64,000 nucleotides of DNA from Niastella caeni (lineage in GTDB: Bacteria > Bacteroidota > Bacteroidia > Chitinophagales > Chitinophagaceae), in contig NZ_STFF01000015.1 in NCBI RefSeq assembly GCF_004834005.1, positions 62,001-126,000 on the forward strand, in the 5' to 3' direction. The first letter of the stretch is position 1, and each line of letters begins with the position of its first letter. Of this stretch, positions 48,201 to 56,409 are shown in pieces. Made by a program: the position numbers and the translations under genes. A model generated the notes under the pieces. The model searched no databases. It was not told the DNA's origin and saw only the letters and a list, made by a program, of their open reading frames with translations.

Positions 48201-51200
48201 AATTGTTACCGAACGGTGCAAACGACACATCCGGTAAGCAGCCTGAGTTTCAGTCAGAAAAATGAGGTATGGGCAATGTTCCGCGACCTGTATGCTGCTG
48301 TTCGCGATAGCCAGGTAAATGCATACATAGCTGCGAATGTGCCTTTGTCGGATGGTAGTTTTCTGGTACAACAGGGTTATAAACTACATTTTCCCACCAA
48401 TTATAATCAGATGGCAGAGCAGGGTGGTAGCGACTGGTCGTGGTACCCCGCTACGCCGGATGCAACGCCCGATCTTACAAAAATCCCCGGTGGCGTTGCA
48501 ATTAGCAATGTATATGCAAGCCGTTGCAGCAGTTATATACAGCAATGGCGGCGCAACCTGTTACAATGTGATGTGCTGGCGGCGCGGGCAGATAAGGAAG
48601 CTATCCTGAACCAGATCACCGCTGCCATGAACACTATTTGTTTGAAGGCAACCAATGAATCACATCCGTATGGCGCTTCCAATGTACCGCCCGATGCGCC
48701 GGTTGACGGCACACCCCGCAGTTTTGAACAGGTGATCTACAATATATTCAAGACATATAATATTGACACCAGTAATTTATGCAATCCTTATGTAATTGAA
48801 TTTCCAAAACCGTATGCGTATAATGCGCCCCGCAATGAAAATTTTATTACAGCCTTCGACTCCTGCCACTGCAGCCGGTTAAGCAGGTTACAAAGTGAAG
48901 CTACTGCCGCAGGGAGTAATGGCAGCACACTACAGGGCCTCAACAGCTATTTGAAACAAACTTATAATGATACCATTACGGTTGACCTGTATAACAGCAT
49001 GGCGGCGAATTGTGCCAGCATTGGCAAAACCGTATGTACCGATACGGTGGTCACTAAGGCATATAGTTGTACCGATACCATACCTTGTAATTGCACCCGG
49101 TTTAACATAATCAATACCTGTTATATTAAGTGCCGCCAAAATGTATGCTGGAAGATCACCTCGTTTCCGTTAAACGTATCCCAACCGCTGCCTGCTTTCC
49201 TGGAATGCGGATTTGTTGCCAGCAGCAATTGTCTTACCTGCGCGCAGTTAAGCAACCTGGTAGCGGAATTTAAAGTGCAGTCCGGTTCACCCTATAACGC
49301 GGGACCTGTATTTACAGGCAGTGATCTCACTCCGGCGAACATTCGGGATAATATCTATTTCCAAAAGTTTCTGAATTATCGTACCGGCTACCAGTATAAC
49401 TGGATGGATTATGTGCAACTCGCAGTCGCAGCCGGTTGTAACCTGGCAAATTACGCCGGTAATACCAATGCTACCCAAACCGTTGTTTGCGGTAGCACTA
49501 CCTTACCATCCGATACAGCCGGATTACGGCTTACCGAACCGCCCTGTGAAAGGGTTACCAGCATGGCCATAGCCTGGGCGCATGAAATATACATAGCCCG
49601 CAAGGCGGCGCTGCTGGCCGGCTTTGAAGAGATGTACCGCGCCAAGTGTATGGCGGCCAAAAGTATTGAACAGTTCACCGTTGATTATTCTACTAAAGAA
49701 TACCACTATACGCTGTATTATTATGATATGGCGGGCAACCTGGTAAAAACAGTACCGCCTAAAGGGGCGCGGCCCAGGTTCAATACTGGTTTTATTGATA
49801 GTGTAAGAAATGCCAGGGCCACTAATACCAGTCTTGTTCCTTTACACGTATTGGCTACCGACTACCGGTATAATAGCCTTGGATCGATCGTGGCTCAAAA
49901 GTCACCGGATGCCGGTACGGCTTCCTTCTGGTACGACAGGCTGGGACGCCTGGCGGTAAGCCGCAATGCGCAACAGGCAGTAGAAGGTAAGTACAGCTAT
50001 ACCATGTACGATGCACTGGGCCGAATAACCGAAGTTGGACAAAAGCCACAAACAACGGCAATGACACAAACCATCAGCCAGGATGCAGCCGCTTTGTTTG
50101 CATGGATAAATACCAATGGCGGAACGAAGGAACAGATCACTTTTACTGCATATGATGTGGCGTATCCGCCGCTGCTGGCTACCTATATTACCCAGCAAAA
50201 CCTGCGCAACCGCGTAAGCTACATGGGCATCAAAAACCTGGGTACGGATGCCGATCATTATACGGCCACTTTTTATACCTACGATGTTCATGGCAATGTA
50301 GATACGCTGTTACAGGATTATAAGGGCATTGCCGAAATGAACAGCAACGATAACCGCTTCAAACTTATAGCATACGATTATGATCTTGTCAGCGGCAAAG
50401 TAAACAGCGTAGGCTATCAGCCCGGCAGAGTTGATGCCTTTTATCATAGGTATTCTTATGATGCGGAAAACAGGCTTACGACGGTGGAATCGAGCCGTGA
50501 TAAAATAGTGTGGGAACGGGATGCTGCTTATAATTATTACAAACATGGGCCACTGGCCCGTACCGAGTTGGGACAACTGCGGGTACAGGGTTTGGACTAT
50601 GCATTTACCTTGCAGGGATGGGTGAAAGGCATGAACAGTACAGGCGTGGGCGCCGGCGTATTTGATATTGGTAAAGACGGTTATACCGGCGGAACCAACA
50701 GTGTGGTAGCAAGAGATGTTTTGGGATATGCGTTGCATTACTACGATAATAACGGTACAGAGACCGATTACAAACCCATTGGCGGTACAACTGCCTTTGC
50801 AAGGCCGGGTACTGCTGCCGGATTATCATCATTATACAATGGTAACATTGGCGCCATCAGTATCAATAACCGGGCGTTGGCGAAAGGGGGCGCAGCCACC
50901 AACTCATTACCATTGTTGTATAATTACCGCTACGACCAGTTGAACCGCATGGTTAGCATGCAAGCATATAAAGGATTCGATTCTGTTAACAATACATGGA
51001 ATGCGGTTGCCATCAATGATTATAAGGAAGCGGTGACCTACGATCCCAATGGCAACATAAAAACCTACAATCGCAAAGGTGCGCCTGGTATTGGCAAGCC
51101 GTTGGAAATGGATGCCCTGACCTATAACTATAATGCAAATACTAACCAGTTGAATTATGTGCAGGATACCGTTACGGCAACAAATTATGCAGAAGATATA

Positions 51201-52754
51201 GATGGGCAGAGCGGCAATAACTACACCTACGATGCCATAGGCAATTTAAAAACAGATTTTAAGGAAGGCATTACCGGCATTACGTGGAATGTATATGGAA
51301 AAATGACCGGCCTTGTAAAAAATGGCAGTACCATCAGTTATACCTACGATGCTGCGGGCAATCGCATTACCAAATCGGCCGGTAGTACAACAACCATCTA
51401 TGTGCGCGATGCTTCGGGCAATGTGATGAGTGTGTATGAAAAACCATCGGCAGGTACCTTGCAGCAAGCCGAGTTGCATTTGTATGGCAGCAGCCGGTTA
51501 GGGTTAATTACCAAACAAACGGTGGCCCCTGCAACGGTAAGCCTGGCCACGGGTTTTGGCGCCGCCAGTATATCGGTATTTACGCGAAACGAAAAAGTAT
51601 ACGAGCTCACCAACCATCTGGGCAATGTGTTGGCCACCATCGGCGATAAAAAGCTACAACACACCAGCGATAATAGCACAGTAGATTATTATGATGCTGA
51701 TGTAGTAACTGCAACGGATTATTATCCGTTTGGTATGGGTATGGAGGGAAGGAAGTATGCTAATGGAAATAAATATAGATATGGGTTTAATGGGAAAGAG
51801 CAAAATAATGAAACCTCTTCAACAACTACATATGATTATGGGTTTAGAATTTATACCCCTGCATTAGGTCGCTTCTTGTCTGTTGACCCTCTTACGAAGA
51901 AATACCCAGAGCTTACCCCATACCAGTTCGCAAGTAATACGCCAATCGCTGCAATAGACTTAGATGGTTTAGAAGCAAAGATTAGTACAGAAAAGAACAC
52001 ATATTTTGTTGTCCTAAAAAATATTCATTTCAGATTTATACAACGACAATCAACTGAATACTTTACTGAAGCGACCAAGGATTTTCCCCGCCACGATTTT
52101 TCAATTAATACACAGATGTTTGATTTTAATAATTATTGGGATTATGCGACTGCCAGGACTCCGCAACCAACTAGCGATTATACTCCTCAAGGGCAAAATG
52201 TTGCTCACGGTGCAGTAGTATCAGGCAGGTCTGCTCAACAAACCTTCCATATTGCACATAACAAAGATGGCTCATGGTCAACTGGGTATGGAAATGTGCC
52301 TAAAGATGCAACATTTGGTATTGGTGGTGGTACTCCCATAGTTATAAATGGATTGAATTTCGGAGTAGAAAATGTTTTTACAGATAATGCTCCGGAACGT
52401 GTAAAAAAGATTGGGCCTAAAGGTTGGGTTGATCCAGCAGATTGGAAATATCTGATTCAGAAAAGTAACGGTGTTTATGCAGGACAAAACGATGCAATAG
52501 TCGGAAAGACCATATTAGGATTTAATTCAAAAACCAATGTATGGATTATAGTATCACAAGAGAACGGGCAAGAAGGTTTTACATTAGACGAAATTAGAGA
52601 CAGATTGGTTGGTCAGGGATATAATAATGTTTTAGCATTTGACGGTTCTACATCGTCTACGTTAGTTGAAAATGGAAAAATATTGGTTAGTCCTGACACA
52701 AGAAAAAACAGCACTATTCCATCTGGTTTAAATTTTTCTGTACCTTATAAATAA
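45201..52754 (+). CDS. Complete RHS/YD-repeat giant with NAGPA-like C-terminal tip
   Basis: The ATG at 45201 (2517 residues) is used; the ATG at 45264 would start right before the hydrophobic signal WPVLLMAGILLGSNQPLWA. The order is a beta-rich N-terminal part, an FN3-like segment (AVNIKGNGSRSDGPWSPPQS), and a YFDGSLRNRQT/YDEQGRPAVQVLPVPG region of the type found ahead of Bacteroidota RHS repeats. A cysteine-rich stretch lies at about bases 47050-49260. YD repeats and the RHS core (NHLGNV, DYYPFGM, RFLSVDPL, DLDG at 51957-51968) follow. The last 261 residues are a separate domain. It is homologous to the protein at 1-6720 over the whole core. RHS shells release or expose their C-terminal domain; the target here is unknown. 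Confidence 0.94.
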   Translation: MKHAAMIRSGNLYRLIIQPKRMRNIVNRFISATIWPVLLMAGILLGSNQPLWASGGPGIEDAPLVAKLTGTSLVQNATATTSFASGTQSGYTIKNIISLRVVEEAPSYIPADFTATVKVKIEYGHSSSSLNTIAQQDLQVTYTRAMGAPYNAIRYFHFDGAEYVKITVLEVTPATVGSINIGNLLLLQNELRATRYYNLGTNVQPATFSTTAPTGGADELAVSWSWPANTGHTHTQLEWTWQENGLDSLHFVNGALNTALMFKRNATRIDLPAGITTYKIPLLYSGKGRLYCRIRAVNIKGNGSRSDGPWSPPQSQSFDGHNEFLNWQSTTSFSEEGKRKTIVQYFDGSLRNRQTVSKDNVTNTTITAETFYDEQGRPAVQVLPVPGISTVIAYAKNLNRFNVQALNEDPAKYFDLQPIGTTGSTTPELNTESGAANYYSAANAELNTGVNKHIPDAEGYPYSVTRYMPDGTGRIMAQSGVGAALKMGSGRETKYYYGTPAQEELDGLFGTEVGNHAHYFKNMVKDANGQMSISYVDMHGRTIATALAGDAPANMQALSLTAADYPNQAGTPITRNLLNDNTNTVKNNSLESINSLLVPATTAYTFRYALTPQALQLTSCTNTAICYDCLYNLEIAIIDESGDLAPVVRKFNNISVAPDDSCNTAIASFTNDTTGAVNNLVQFSQTLLPGSYVIRKTLTISESSLQYYKDLYITKGLCKTEQQLVDSIKTVLINVSGCNNPPPANTCQACLDELGTYDNYRSTYLATIGNPNPVTAAIESEVRSLYDNTKAYCNQLCGTTSQLMPTKRSMMLADMVPFSGQYARDTGSGSMYLKYNIFITDGTETRPFYQKPWNSSKLLDFYRNSYDVIDPAIHPDNTLTKLQTLSSADFSQQFVNAWANALLPHHPEYDRLVFAETQLADSYNWINTFSNTGTYDMAAANGFIFTSSANITDPFYTLSPFYKAEMVTKITSNYRNGFSLWQLAYGNVFCKEIVHPVERENCYRTVQTTHPVSSLSFSQKNEVWAMFRDLYAAVRDSQVNAYIAANVPLSDGSFLVQQGYKLHFPTNYNQMAEQGGSDWSWYPATPDATPDLTKIPGGVAISNVYASRCSSYIQQWRRNLLQCDVLAARADKEAILNQITAAMNTICLKATNESHPYGASNVPPDAPVDGTPRSFEQVIYNIFKTYNIDTSNLCNPYVIEFPKPYAYNAPRNENFITAFDSCHCSRLSRLQSEATAAGSNGSTLQGLNSYLKQTYNDTITVDLYNSMAANCASIGKTVCTDTVVTKAYSCTDTIPCNCTRFNIINTCYIKCRQNVCWKITSFPLNVSQPLPAFLECGFVASSNCLTCAQLSNLVAEFKVQSGSPYNAGPVFTGSDLTPANIRDNIYFQKFLNYRTGYQYNWMDYVQLAVAAGCNLANYAGNTNATQTVVCGSTTLPSDTAGLRLTEPPCERVTSMAIAWAHEIYIARKAALLAGFEEMYRAKCMAAKSIEQFTVDYSTKEYHYTLYYYDMAGNLVKTVPPKGARPRFNTGFIDSVRNARATNTSLVPLHVLATDYRYNSLGSIVAQKSPDAGTASFWYDRLGRLAVSRNAQQAVEGKYSYTMYDALGRITEVGQKPQTTAMTQTISQDAAALFAWINTNGGTKEQITFTAYDVAYPPLLATYITQQNLRNRVSYMGIKNLGTDADHYTATFYTYDVHGNVDTLLQDYKGIAEMNSNDNRFKLIAYDYDLVSGKVNSVGYQPGRVDAFYHRYSYDAENRLTTVESSRDKIVWERDAAYNYYKHGPLARTELGQLRVQGLDYAFTLQGWVKGMNSTGVGAGVFDIGKDGYTGGTNSVVARDVLGYALHYYDNNGTETDYKPIGGTTAFARPGTAAGLSSLYNGNIGAISINNRALAKGGAATNSLPLLYNYRYDQLNRMVSMQAYKGFDSVNNTWNAVAINDYKEAVTYDPNGNIKTYNRKGAPGIGKPLEMDALTYNYNANTNQLNYVQDTVTATNYAEDIDGQSGNNYTYDAIGNLKTDFKEGITGITWNVYGKMTGLVKNGSTISYTYDAAGNRITKSAGSTTTIYVRDASGNVMSVYEKPSAGTLQQAELHLYGSSRLGLITKQTVAPATVSLATGFGAASISVFTRNEKVYELTNHLGNVLATIGDKKLQHTSDNSTVDYYDADVVTATDYYPFGMGMEGRKYANGNKYRYGFNGKEQNNETSSTTTYDYGFRIYTPALGRFLSVDPLTKKYPELTPYQFASNTPIAAIDLDGLEAKISTEKNTYFVVLKNIHFRFIQRQSTEYFTEATKDFPRHDFSINTQMFDFNNYWDYATARTPQPTSDYTPQGQNVAHGAVVSGRSAQQTFHIAHNKDGSWSTGYGNVPKDATFGIGGGTPIVINGLNFGVENVFTDNAPERVKKIGPKGWVDPADWKYLIQKSNGVYAGQNDAIVGKTILGFNSKTNVWIIVSQENGQEGFTLDEIRDRLVGQGYNNVLAFDGSTSSTLVENGKILVSPDTRKNSTIPSGLNFSVPYK
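51969..52751 (+). other. NAGPA-like (phosphodiester glycosidase) tip of the second RHS protein
   Basis: The 261-residue tip has the features of the phosphodiester-glycosidase/NAGPA family. These are a glycine-rich GIGGGTPIVINGLNFG segment, then the strand pair GFNSKTNVWIIVSQENG, then FTLDEIRDRLVGQGYNNVLAFDGSTSS (D2481 counted from the ATG at 45201). The usual motif is E...L...G...A.NLDGG.S, so one Gly is replaced by Ser. In other proteins this fold removes a sugar from a phosphodiester link. The tip is more AT-rich than the core and not shared with the first RHS protein. Confidence 0.58.
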
Positions 52755-52762
52755 TGTAAGCT

Positions 52763-53278
52763 ATGAAGGTAATTGTAAAAGCAAGTATTATCCTTATTGC
52801 GTTATCTATGTTGGTAGGAACTATAATGATATTTTTGAGCGATATAAAAATATTATTTACAAGAGAAAGTGCAGCCTATCTATCTAATATATCAGATGTT
52901 AATCATATGGCCTCTGTATTGTTTTGTATTGGTTATTTATTTGTGACAGTATTGGTTTTTCGAAAATTTAGCGCACTGAAGGTACTAACATTGTTGCTTG
53001 TGTTGATTTTATGGTTGCTATGTGGTAGGGTTGTAGCGTTCAAGGCTTTTCCTGATGGTCGAGTAATTACAGGATGGTATTATATTGAAACAAATAAATT
53101 TAATCTATGTGAAAATGATGTTGACTGTGAAGGTATAATATCAAAGGAAACAACAATAAGTAAGTTGCCTCTGTGGCGGATTAGAATAAACAGTAAGTAT
53201 ACTAAAAAGATAATTTTTGTTGGACCATTTACATCGCATAACTGTTACAAGGTTTTTGAAAGTCAAATTGAAAAATAG
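52763..53278 (+). CDS. Small inner-membrane protein, candidate immunity protein for the NAGPA-like tip
   Basis: This 171-residue protein has three predicted membrane segments (IILIALSMLVGTIMIFL, SVLFCIGYLFVTVLV, VLTLLLVLILWLLCGRVVAF) and a C-terminal domain of about 75 residues with three Cys. It starts 8 bases after the RHS gene and is much more AT-rich than the RHS core, like the tip before it. A membrane protein directly after a variable RHS tip fits an immunity role if the tip acts on envelope polymers. No family is recognised. Confidence 0.8.
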   Translation: MKVIVKASIILIALSMLVGTIMIFLSDIKILFTRESAAYLSNISDVNHMASVLFCIGYLFVTVLVFRKFSALKVLTLLLVLILWLLCGRVVAFKAFPDGRVITGWYYIETNKFNLCENDVDCEGIISKETTISKLPLWRIRINSKYTKKIIFVGPFTSHNCYKVFESQIEK

Positions 53279-53373
53279 TCTTTATCATCTAACAGCACAA
53301 ATGCCACTTTTACAGAGATCATAAAGCCATAATGGTAAAATGGATAAGATCACTGCAACTAACACCTGAGAAA

Positions 53374-54516
53374 ATGAACCGATCAAATCGTATAGATAAA
53401 ATAGCCATCCTGCTCCTGTCTCTTGCCAGCATATTCTTCACAAAGGATGTGCATAAAAAATCCGCTGTCCCTGACGTGCTATTTCATGGTGGTTGTATTA
53501 CCAGCGGTAATCAAACCATTGTAATCGGCACCCTTCCGGGTACCATTACTGCCACAGCAGCCAGCGGCGGCAATTGCAATGGGGTGTATACCTATCAATG
53601 GTTAATGTCAACTGATGGTGTTTTTTATTCGGAAATTCCGGGCGCTACCGGGCAAAATTTAACGTTCAGTAGCGCCACCGCCCATGCGGTCGGCAGTATT
53701 GTTCTCCGTACGGAACCACCACCTTTAAATATTACCTTTTATCAAAGAAGGGCTACCTGTGGCAGCGAAGAAAAATACACCAGTTTTGTTACTGTTACCC
53801 AGGTAGAATACATTACTTACTATAATGTAGCTAAAAACGGCACCTTTACCCGAAACAACTGTGGCAGCGGGTATGAACCCACGAGCGTAACCTATACGGT
53901 GAATGCCCGCACTTATACGTCAAGGGTAAGCCAGGCTGCAGCAGATCAGTTGGCGCAAGACGATGTAAACGCCAACGGCCAGGCTTATGCCAATACATGG
54001 GCAAATTGCCGGAGAATATATTACAATGCGTATCGGAGCCAGGTCTTTACCAGGAACAACTGTACCGGCGGAGATATTGGCACCAATGTAACCTATTGGG
54101 TGGATGCAGGTACCAAAACTTCCCTGATCAGCCAGGCCGATGCCGATCAAAAAGCGCAAAACGAAATAGATGCATATGGCCAGTGGTATGCTAATGTAAG
54201 AGGCTCCTGTGTGAGTCCAAACATATCAATTATAGTCACCAACCAAACCAATGAACAATTTACCGCCACATACACCAATACGGCTACAGGTACCACCTAT
54301 TTCTATTATATCTATCCCAATGTGACCGACTATGAACTGGGACCAATCCCTAAGGGTACGTATAATGTTGCCATCAGGGCGCCGAATAATTTTACGCTGT
54401 ATGAATGGATTTTTTCAAACAATGCGTATTACCTGGCAGGCTCAAATACTTATATCCTGGATGGCATGGATCTTACTTGCGATCATTGCGGGAGGATGGA
54501 TATTTATTACTATTAA
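53374..54516 (+). CDS. Secreted Ig-like / DUF5977 repeat protein (second copy)
   Basis: The ATG at 53374 places a hydrophobic signal (IAILLLSLASIFF) nine residues in; the upstream ATG at 53332 would give a long N-region. It is a shorter homologue of 7991-9538. It has one Ig-like module (YQWLMSTDGVFYSEIPGATGQNL), two DUF5977-type repeats (FTRNNCGSGYE, SQAAADQLAQDDVNANGQAYAN; FTRNNCTGGD, SQADADQKAQNEIDAYGQWYAN) and the same C-terminal domain (FTATYTNTATGTTYF, GTYNVAIR, YEW). Both copies follow an RHS gene and its tip-adjacent gene, so a partner role in the cassette is likely. The function is unknown. Confidence 0.87.
   Translation: MNRSNRIDKIAILLLSLASIFFTKDVHKKSAVPDVLFHGGCITSGNQTIVIGTLPGTITATAASGGNCNGVYTYQWLMSTDGVFYSEIPGATGQNLTFSSATAHAVGSIVLRTEPPPLNITFYQRRATCGSEEKYTSFVTVTQVEYITYYNVAKNGTFTRNNCGSGYEPTSVTYTVNARTYTSRVSQAAADQLAQDDVNANGQAYANTWANCRRIYYNAYRSQVFTRNNCTGGDIGTNVTYWVDAGTKTSLISQADADQKAQNEIDAYGQWYANVRGSCVSPNISIIVTNQTNEQFTATYTNTATGTTYFYYIYPNVTDYELGPIPKGTYNVAIRAPNNFTLYEWIFSNNAYYLAGSNTYILDGMDLTCDHCGRMDIYYY
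53816..54210 (+). repeat. Two tandem DUF5977-type coding repeats
   Basis: Two in-frame units with FTRNNC and SQ(A/D)DADQ-type motifs correspond to the three units at 8663-9244. They have diverged more from each other than those units have. Confidence 0.75.
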
Positions 54517-54545
54517 TAAATACATTTAAAGTAATTCAAATAAAA

Positions 54546-54576
54546 AGGCCGGCCTGTTAAAAGCCGGCCTCTTTTT
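54546..54576. terminator. Bidirectional terminator between convergent genes
   Basis: AGGCCGGC (54546-54553) pairs with GCCGGCCT (54563-54570). A TTTTT run follows on the plus side and an A-run precedes it, so it can stop transcription from the DUF5977 gene and from the minus-strand lipoprotein gene. Confidence 0.88.
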
Positions 54577-54592
54577 GGTCTTTCGTTCAGCA

Positions 54593-55291
54593 TTATTTTG
54601 TCAATGGTAAGCGGGAAACCTGCACCAATAAGGAGTCCTTGCTTTTCAACATGCCATTGGGTATATTCTTATTAAAGTAATTAGGCAAAGGCTTTGAAGT
54701 GTAAGTAAAGATATTACAGTTACTTACCAACGCATATTTGAGTAAAGGCAGGAAATAGTTGCCGCCTTCAATGATAACCGGGTATGCTTTGCGATACTTT
54801 TTGCAGTTTCCACCTGCCGACTGGCAAATTGAATAAGGATTATACTGCGGAACCTGGTTATGCAATAACTTGCAATGCCCCAGCGGATCGCTTCCCGGCA
54901 TAGCGGCCGAGTCTAATGGTGACAGTATCATTTCCTTATCGTTTTTACTAACGATCTCCATCTCTATATCGTTCAGCTTTACTTTGTTGTTGTCAAGGAA
55001 AATAATGTTCGTGGAAATGTTGTGATCCCCGACAGTAGTTTGCCCAATATTGAACCTGCTAATATCCTCAGGAAAATTACGTGTCATGAAATCCCTGATA
55101 ATAGGCTGATCTCTGATAATACCGTTACTGGTATACAATGCCAAATCATCTATTAATAACTTTTTGCCTGGTTTATATTCATTTGTATTGCCTGGTGTGC
55201 CCCCGGGATTACCTTCATCATCACCGTCTTTACTACACGCATTAAAAATTATCAATGAAAATAATACCAGCAATAGGTTTCTTGTTGTCAT
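54593..55291 (-). CDS. Hypothetical lipoprotein
   Basis: This 232-residue protein has a lipoprotein signal (NLLLVLFSLIIFNACSK, Cys19) followed by an acidic, glycine-rich linker. The mature part has mixed charge and five Cys (GHCKLL, SICQSAGGNCKKY, VSNCNIF), which may form disulfides. No known family is recognised. It lies downstream of the sigma factor/FecR fragment on the same strand with a 96-base gap, so it may or may not be controlled by them. Confidence 0.8.
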   Translation of the reverse strand: MTTRNLLLVLFSLIIFNACSKDGDDEGNPGGTPGNTNEYKPGKKLLIDDLALYTSNGIIRDQPIIRDFMTRNFPEDISRFNIGQTTVGDHNISTNIIFLDNNKVKLNDIEMEIVSKNDKEMILSPLDSAAMPGSDPLGHCKLLHNQVPQYNPYSICQSAGGNCKKYRKAYPVIIEGGNYFLPLLKYALVSNCNIFTYTSKPLPNYFNKNIPNGMLKSKDSLLVQVSRLPLTK

Positions 55292-55387
55292 GTTTTATTT
55301 TTTATACCTATACAACTGGTCTGTTTGAAATATTCCTATCGTACAGAAAAAAAATTTAAAATAAATTCTGCGACTGTTTATATATGC

Positions 55388-55630
55388 CTAAAAACAGCCG
55401 GATGCCAACCGAAGATTTACTTTGTTCCAGGCGTTATCTGCATTATATGTTGTTCCCTGTATTATGACACCCGCTTCCTCCCATATTTTTTTCAGTTGCC
55501 GGTAAACGGCTTCATGCGATCCATTCTCCATACGCCACTGCCGCAGTGTTTCCGTATCTGCACTGGTTGGCTGGCCTTTCAGTGCTGCCTCAACAAGCAG
55601 TAATATATGTTCGGGTATTTGTATCGTCAC
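55388..55630 (-). pseudogene. Truncated FecR-like anti-sigma factor (cytoplasmic domain only)
   Basis: The 80-residue frame matches only the N-terminal cytoplasmic domain of FecR-type anti-sigma factors: a helix LLLVEAALKGQPTSADTETLRQW, then SHEAVYRQLKKIWEEAG and a closing AWNKVNLRL. It then stops. Full FecR proteins have about 300-400 residues with a membrane segment and a FecR domain, and none of that is found in the 96 bases before the next gene. It is read in the same direction as the sigma gene, 74 bases downstream. It is probably a remnant. A functional sigma-binding fragment cannot be excluded, since the isolated cytoplasmic part of E. coli FecR is known to act on FecI. Confidence 0.6.
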
Positions 55631-55704
55631 TATGTTGGGGTATTTGTATCATAACTATGTATGGTAATAAGACAGGCGTTTTTTGAAAACTCCTATCGAC
55701 AAGG

Positions 55705-56271
55705 TTACATTTTGGTAAAAAAATAAGTAACAAAGGGCCAGAGCCAGCCTGTAGCTTTGCACACGAATGCTTTCAGCAGTTTCATGGCCTTCCAGGTTTG
55801 ATTATTGACGGTTTTGACGGAAATGCCGAGTTTGTCGGCAATTTCCTGGTTGCTAAGGTTTCCTGTTCTGCTTAACAGGAATATTTCCTTACACTTTTCA
55901 GGAAGCTGGTCAATGCCTTTTCTCAACAACTCCCTGTAATTGGGTATTTCTTCATCCGGTACTTCTTCCACAGTCCAGTTTATTGTATCTTCTTCTTCCA
56001 GATCAGTATTGGATATAGAAGATGCCGGCATTCGTTTTTGAGATCCCAGGTGATTAAAGCAGGTATTTCTAACAGCCCTGTACAGATAAGCGCGCAACTG
56101 TGGTGATTGAATGATGGATTGGTGTTTTTCCCAGATGCGTACAAAAACTTCCTGTACAATATCCTCTGAGGTATCATGGTCTGCTACAAGGGTGTAAGCA
56201 TACTTACAAAGCGGATCATAAAACGCCTGAAAGTGCTGCCTGAACTGAATATAAAGATCGTTTCGATTCAC
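55705..56271 (-). CDS. ECF-type RNA polymerase sigma-70 factor (FecI-like)
   Basis: This 188-residue protein has region 2 (DPLCKYAYTLVADHDTSEDIVQEVFVRIWEK, RAYLYRAVRNTCFNH) and region 4 (LLRKGIDQLPEKCKEIFLLS, LSNQEIADKLGISVKTVNNQTWKAMKLLK). The C terminus has an aromatic tail (GWLWPFVTYFF). Bacteroidota use such factors, with a FecR partner, to control surface uptake loci. Here the FecR part downstream is truncated and no SusC-type gene with an STN domain is adjacent, so the regulon is unclear. Confidence 0.94.
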   Translation of the reverse strand: MNRNDLYIQFRQHFQAFYDPLCKYAYTLVADHDTSEDIVQEVFVRIWEKHQSIIQSPQLRAYLYRAVRNTCFNHLGSQKRMPASSISNTDLEEEDTINWTVEEVPDEEIPNYRELLRKGIDQLPEKCKEIFLLSRTGNLSNQEIADKLGISVKTVNNQTWKAMKLLKAFVCKATGWLWPFVTYFFTKM

Positions 56272-56365
56272 AAGATTGGGTTTTGAATGAATGTCGGGAG
56301 TATATCCAAAAACGTTATGCCCCCTTAAAAACGATAATTATGCCATTTTGTTTTCGGTGTTTTAT

Positions 56366-56387
56366 ATTACGGGGGGAAGTCCGTAAT
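56366..56387. promoter_or_regulatory. Palindrome upstream of the globin gene, possible operator
   Basis: ATTACGG (56366-56372) and CCGTAAT (56381-56387) form a perfect inverted repeat with an 8-base spacer GGGGAAGT, ending 22 bases before the globin start. The position in the presumed core promoter would suit a repressor or activator site. Confidence 0.45.
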
Positions 56388-56409
56388 TTGTAAATTGCAA
56401 AAAAAACAC

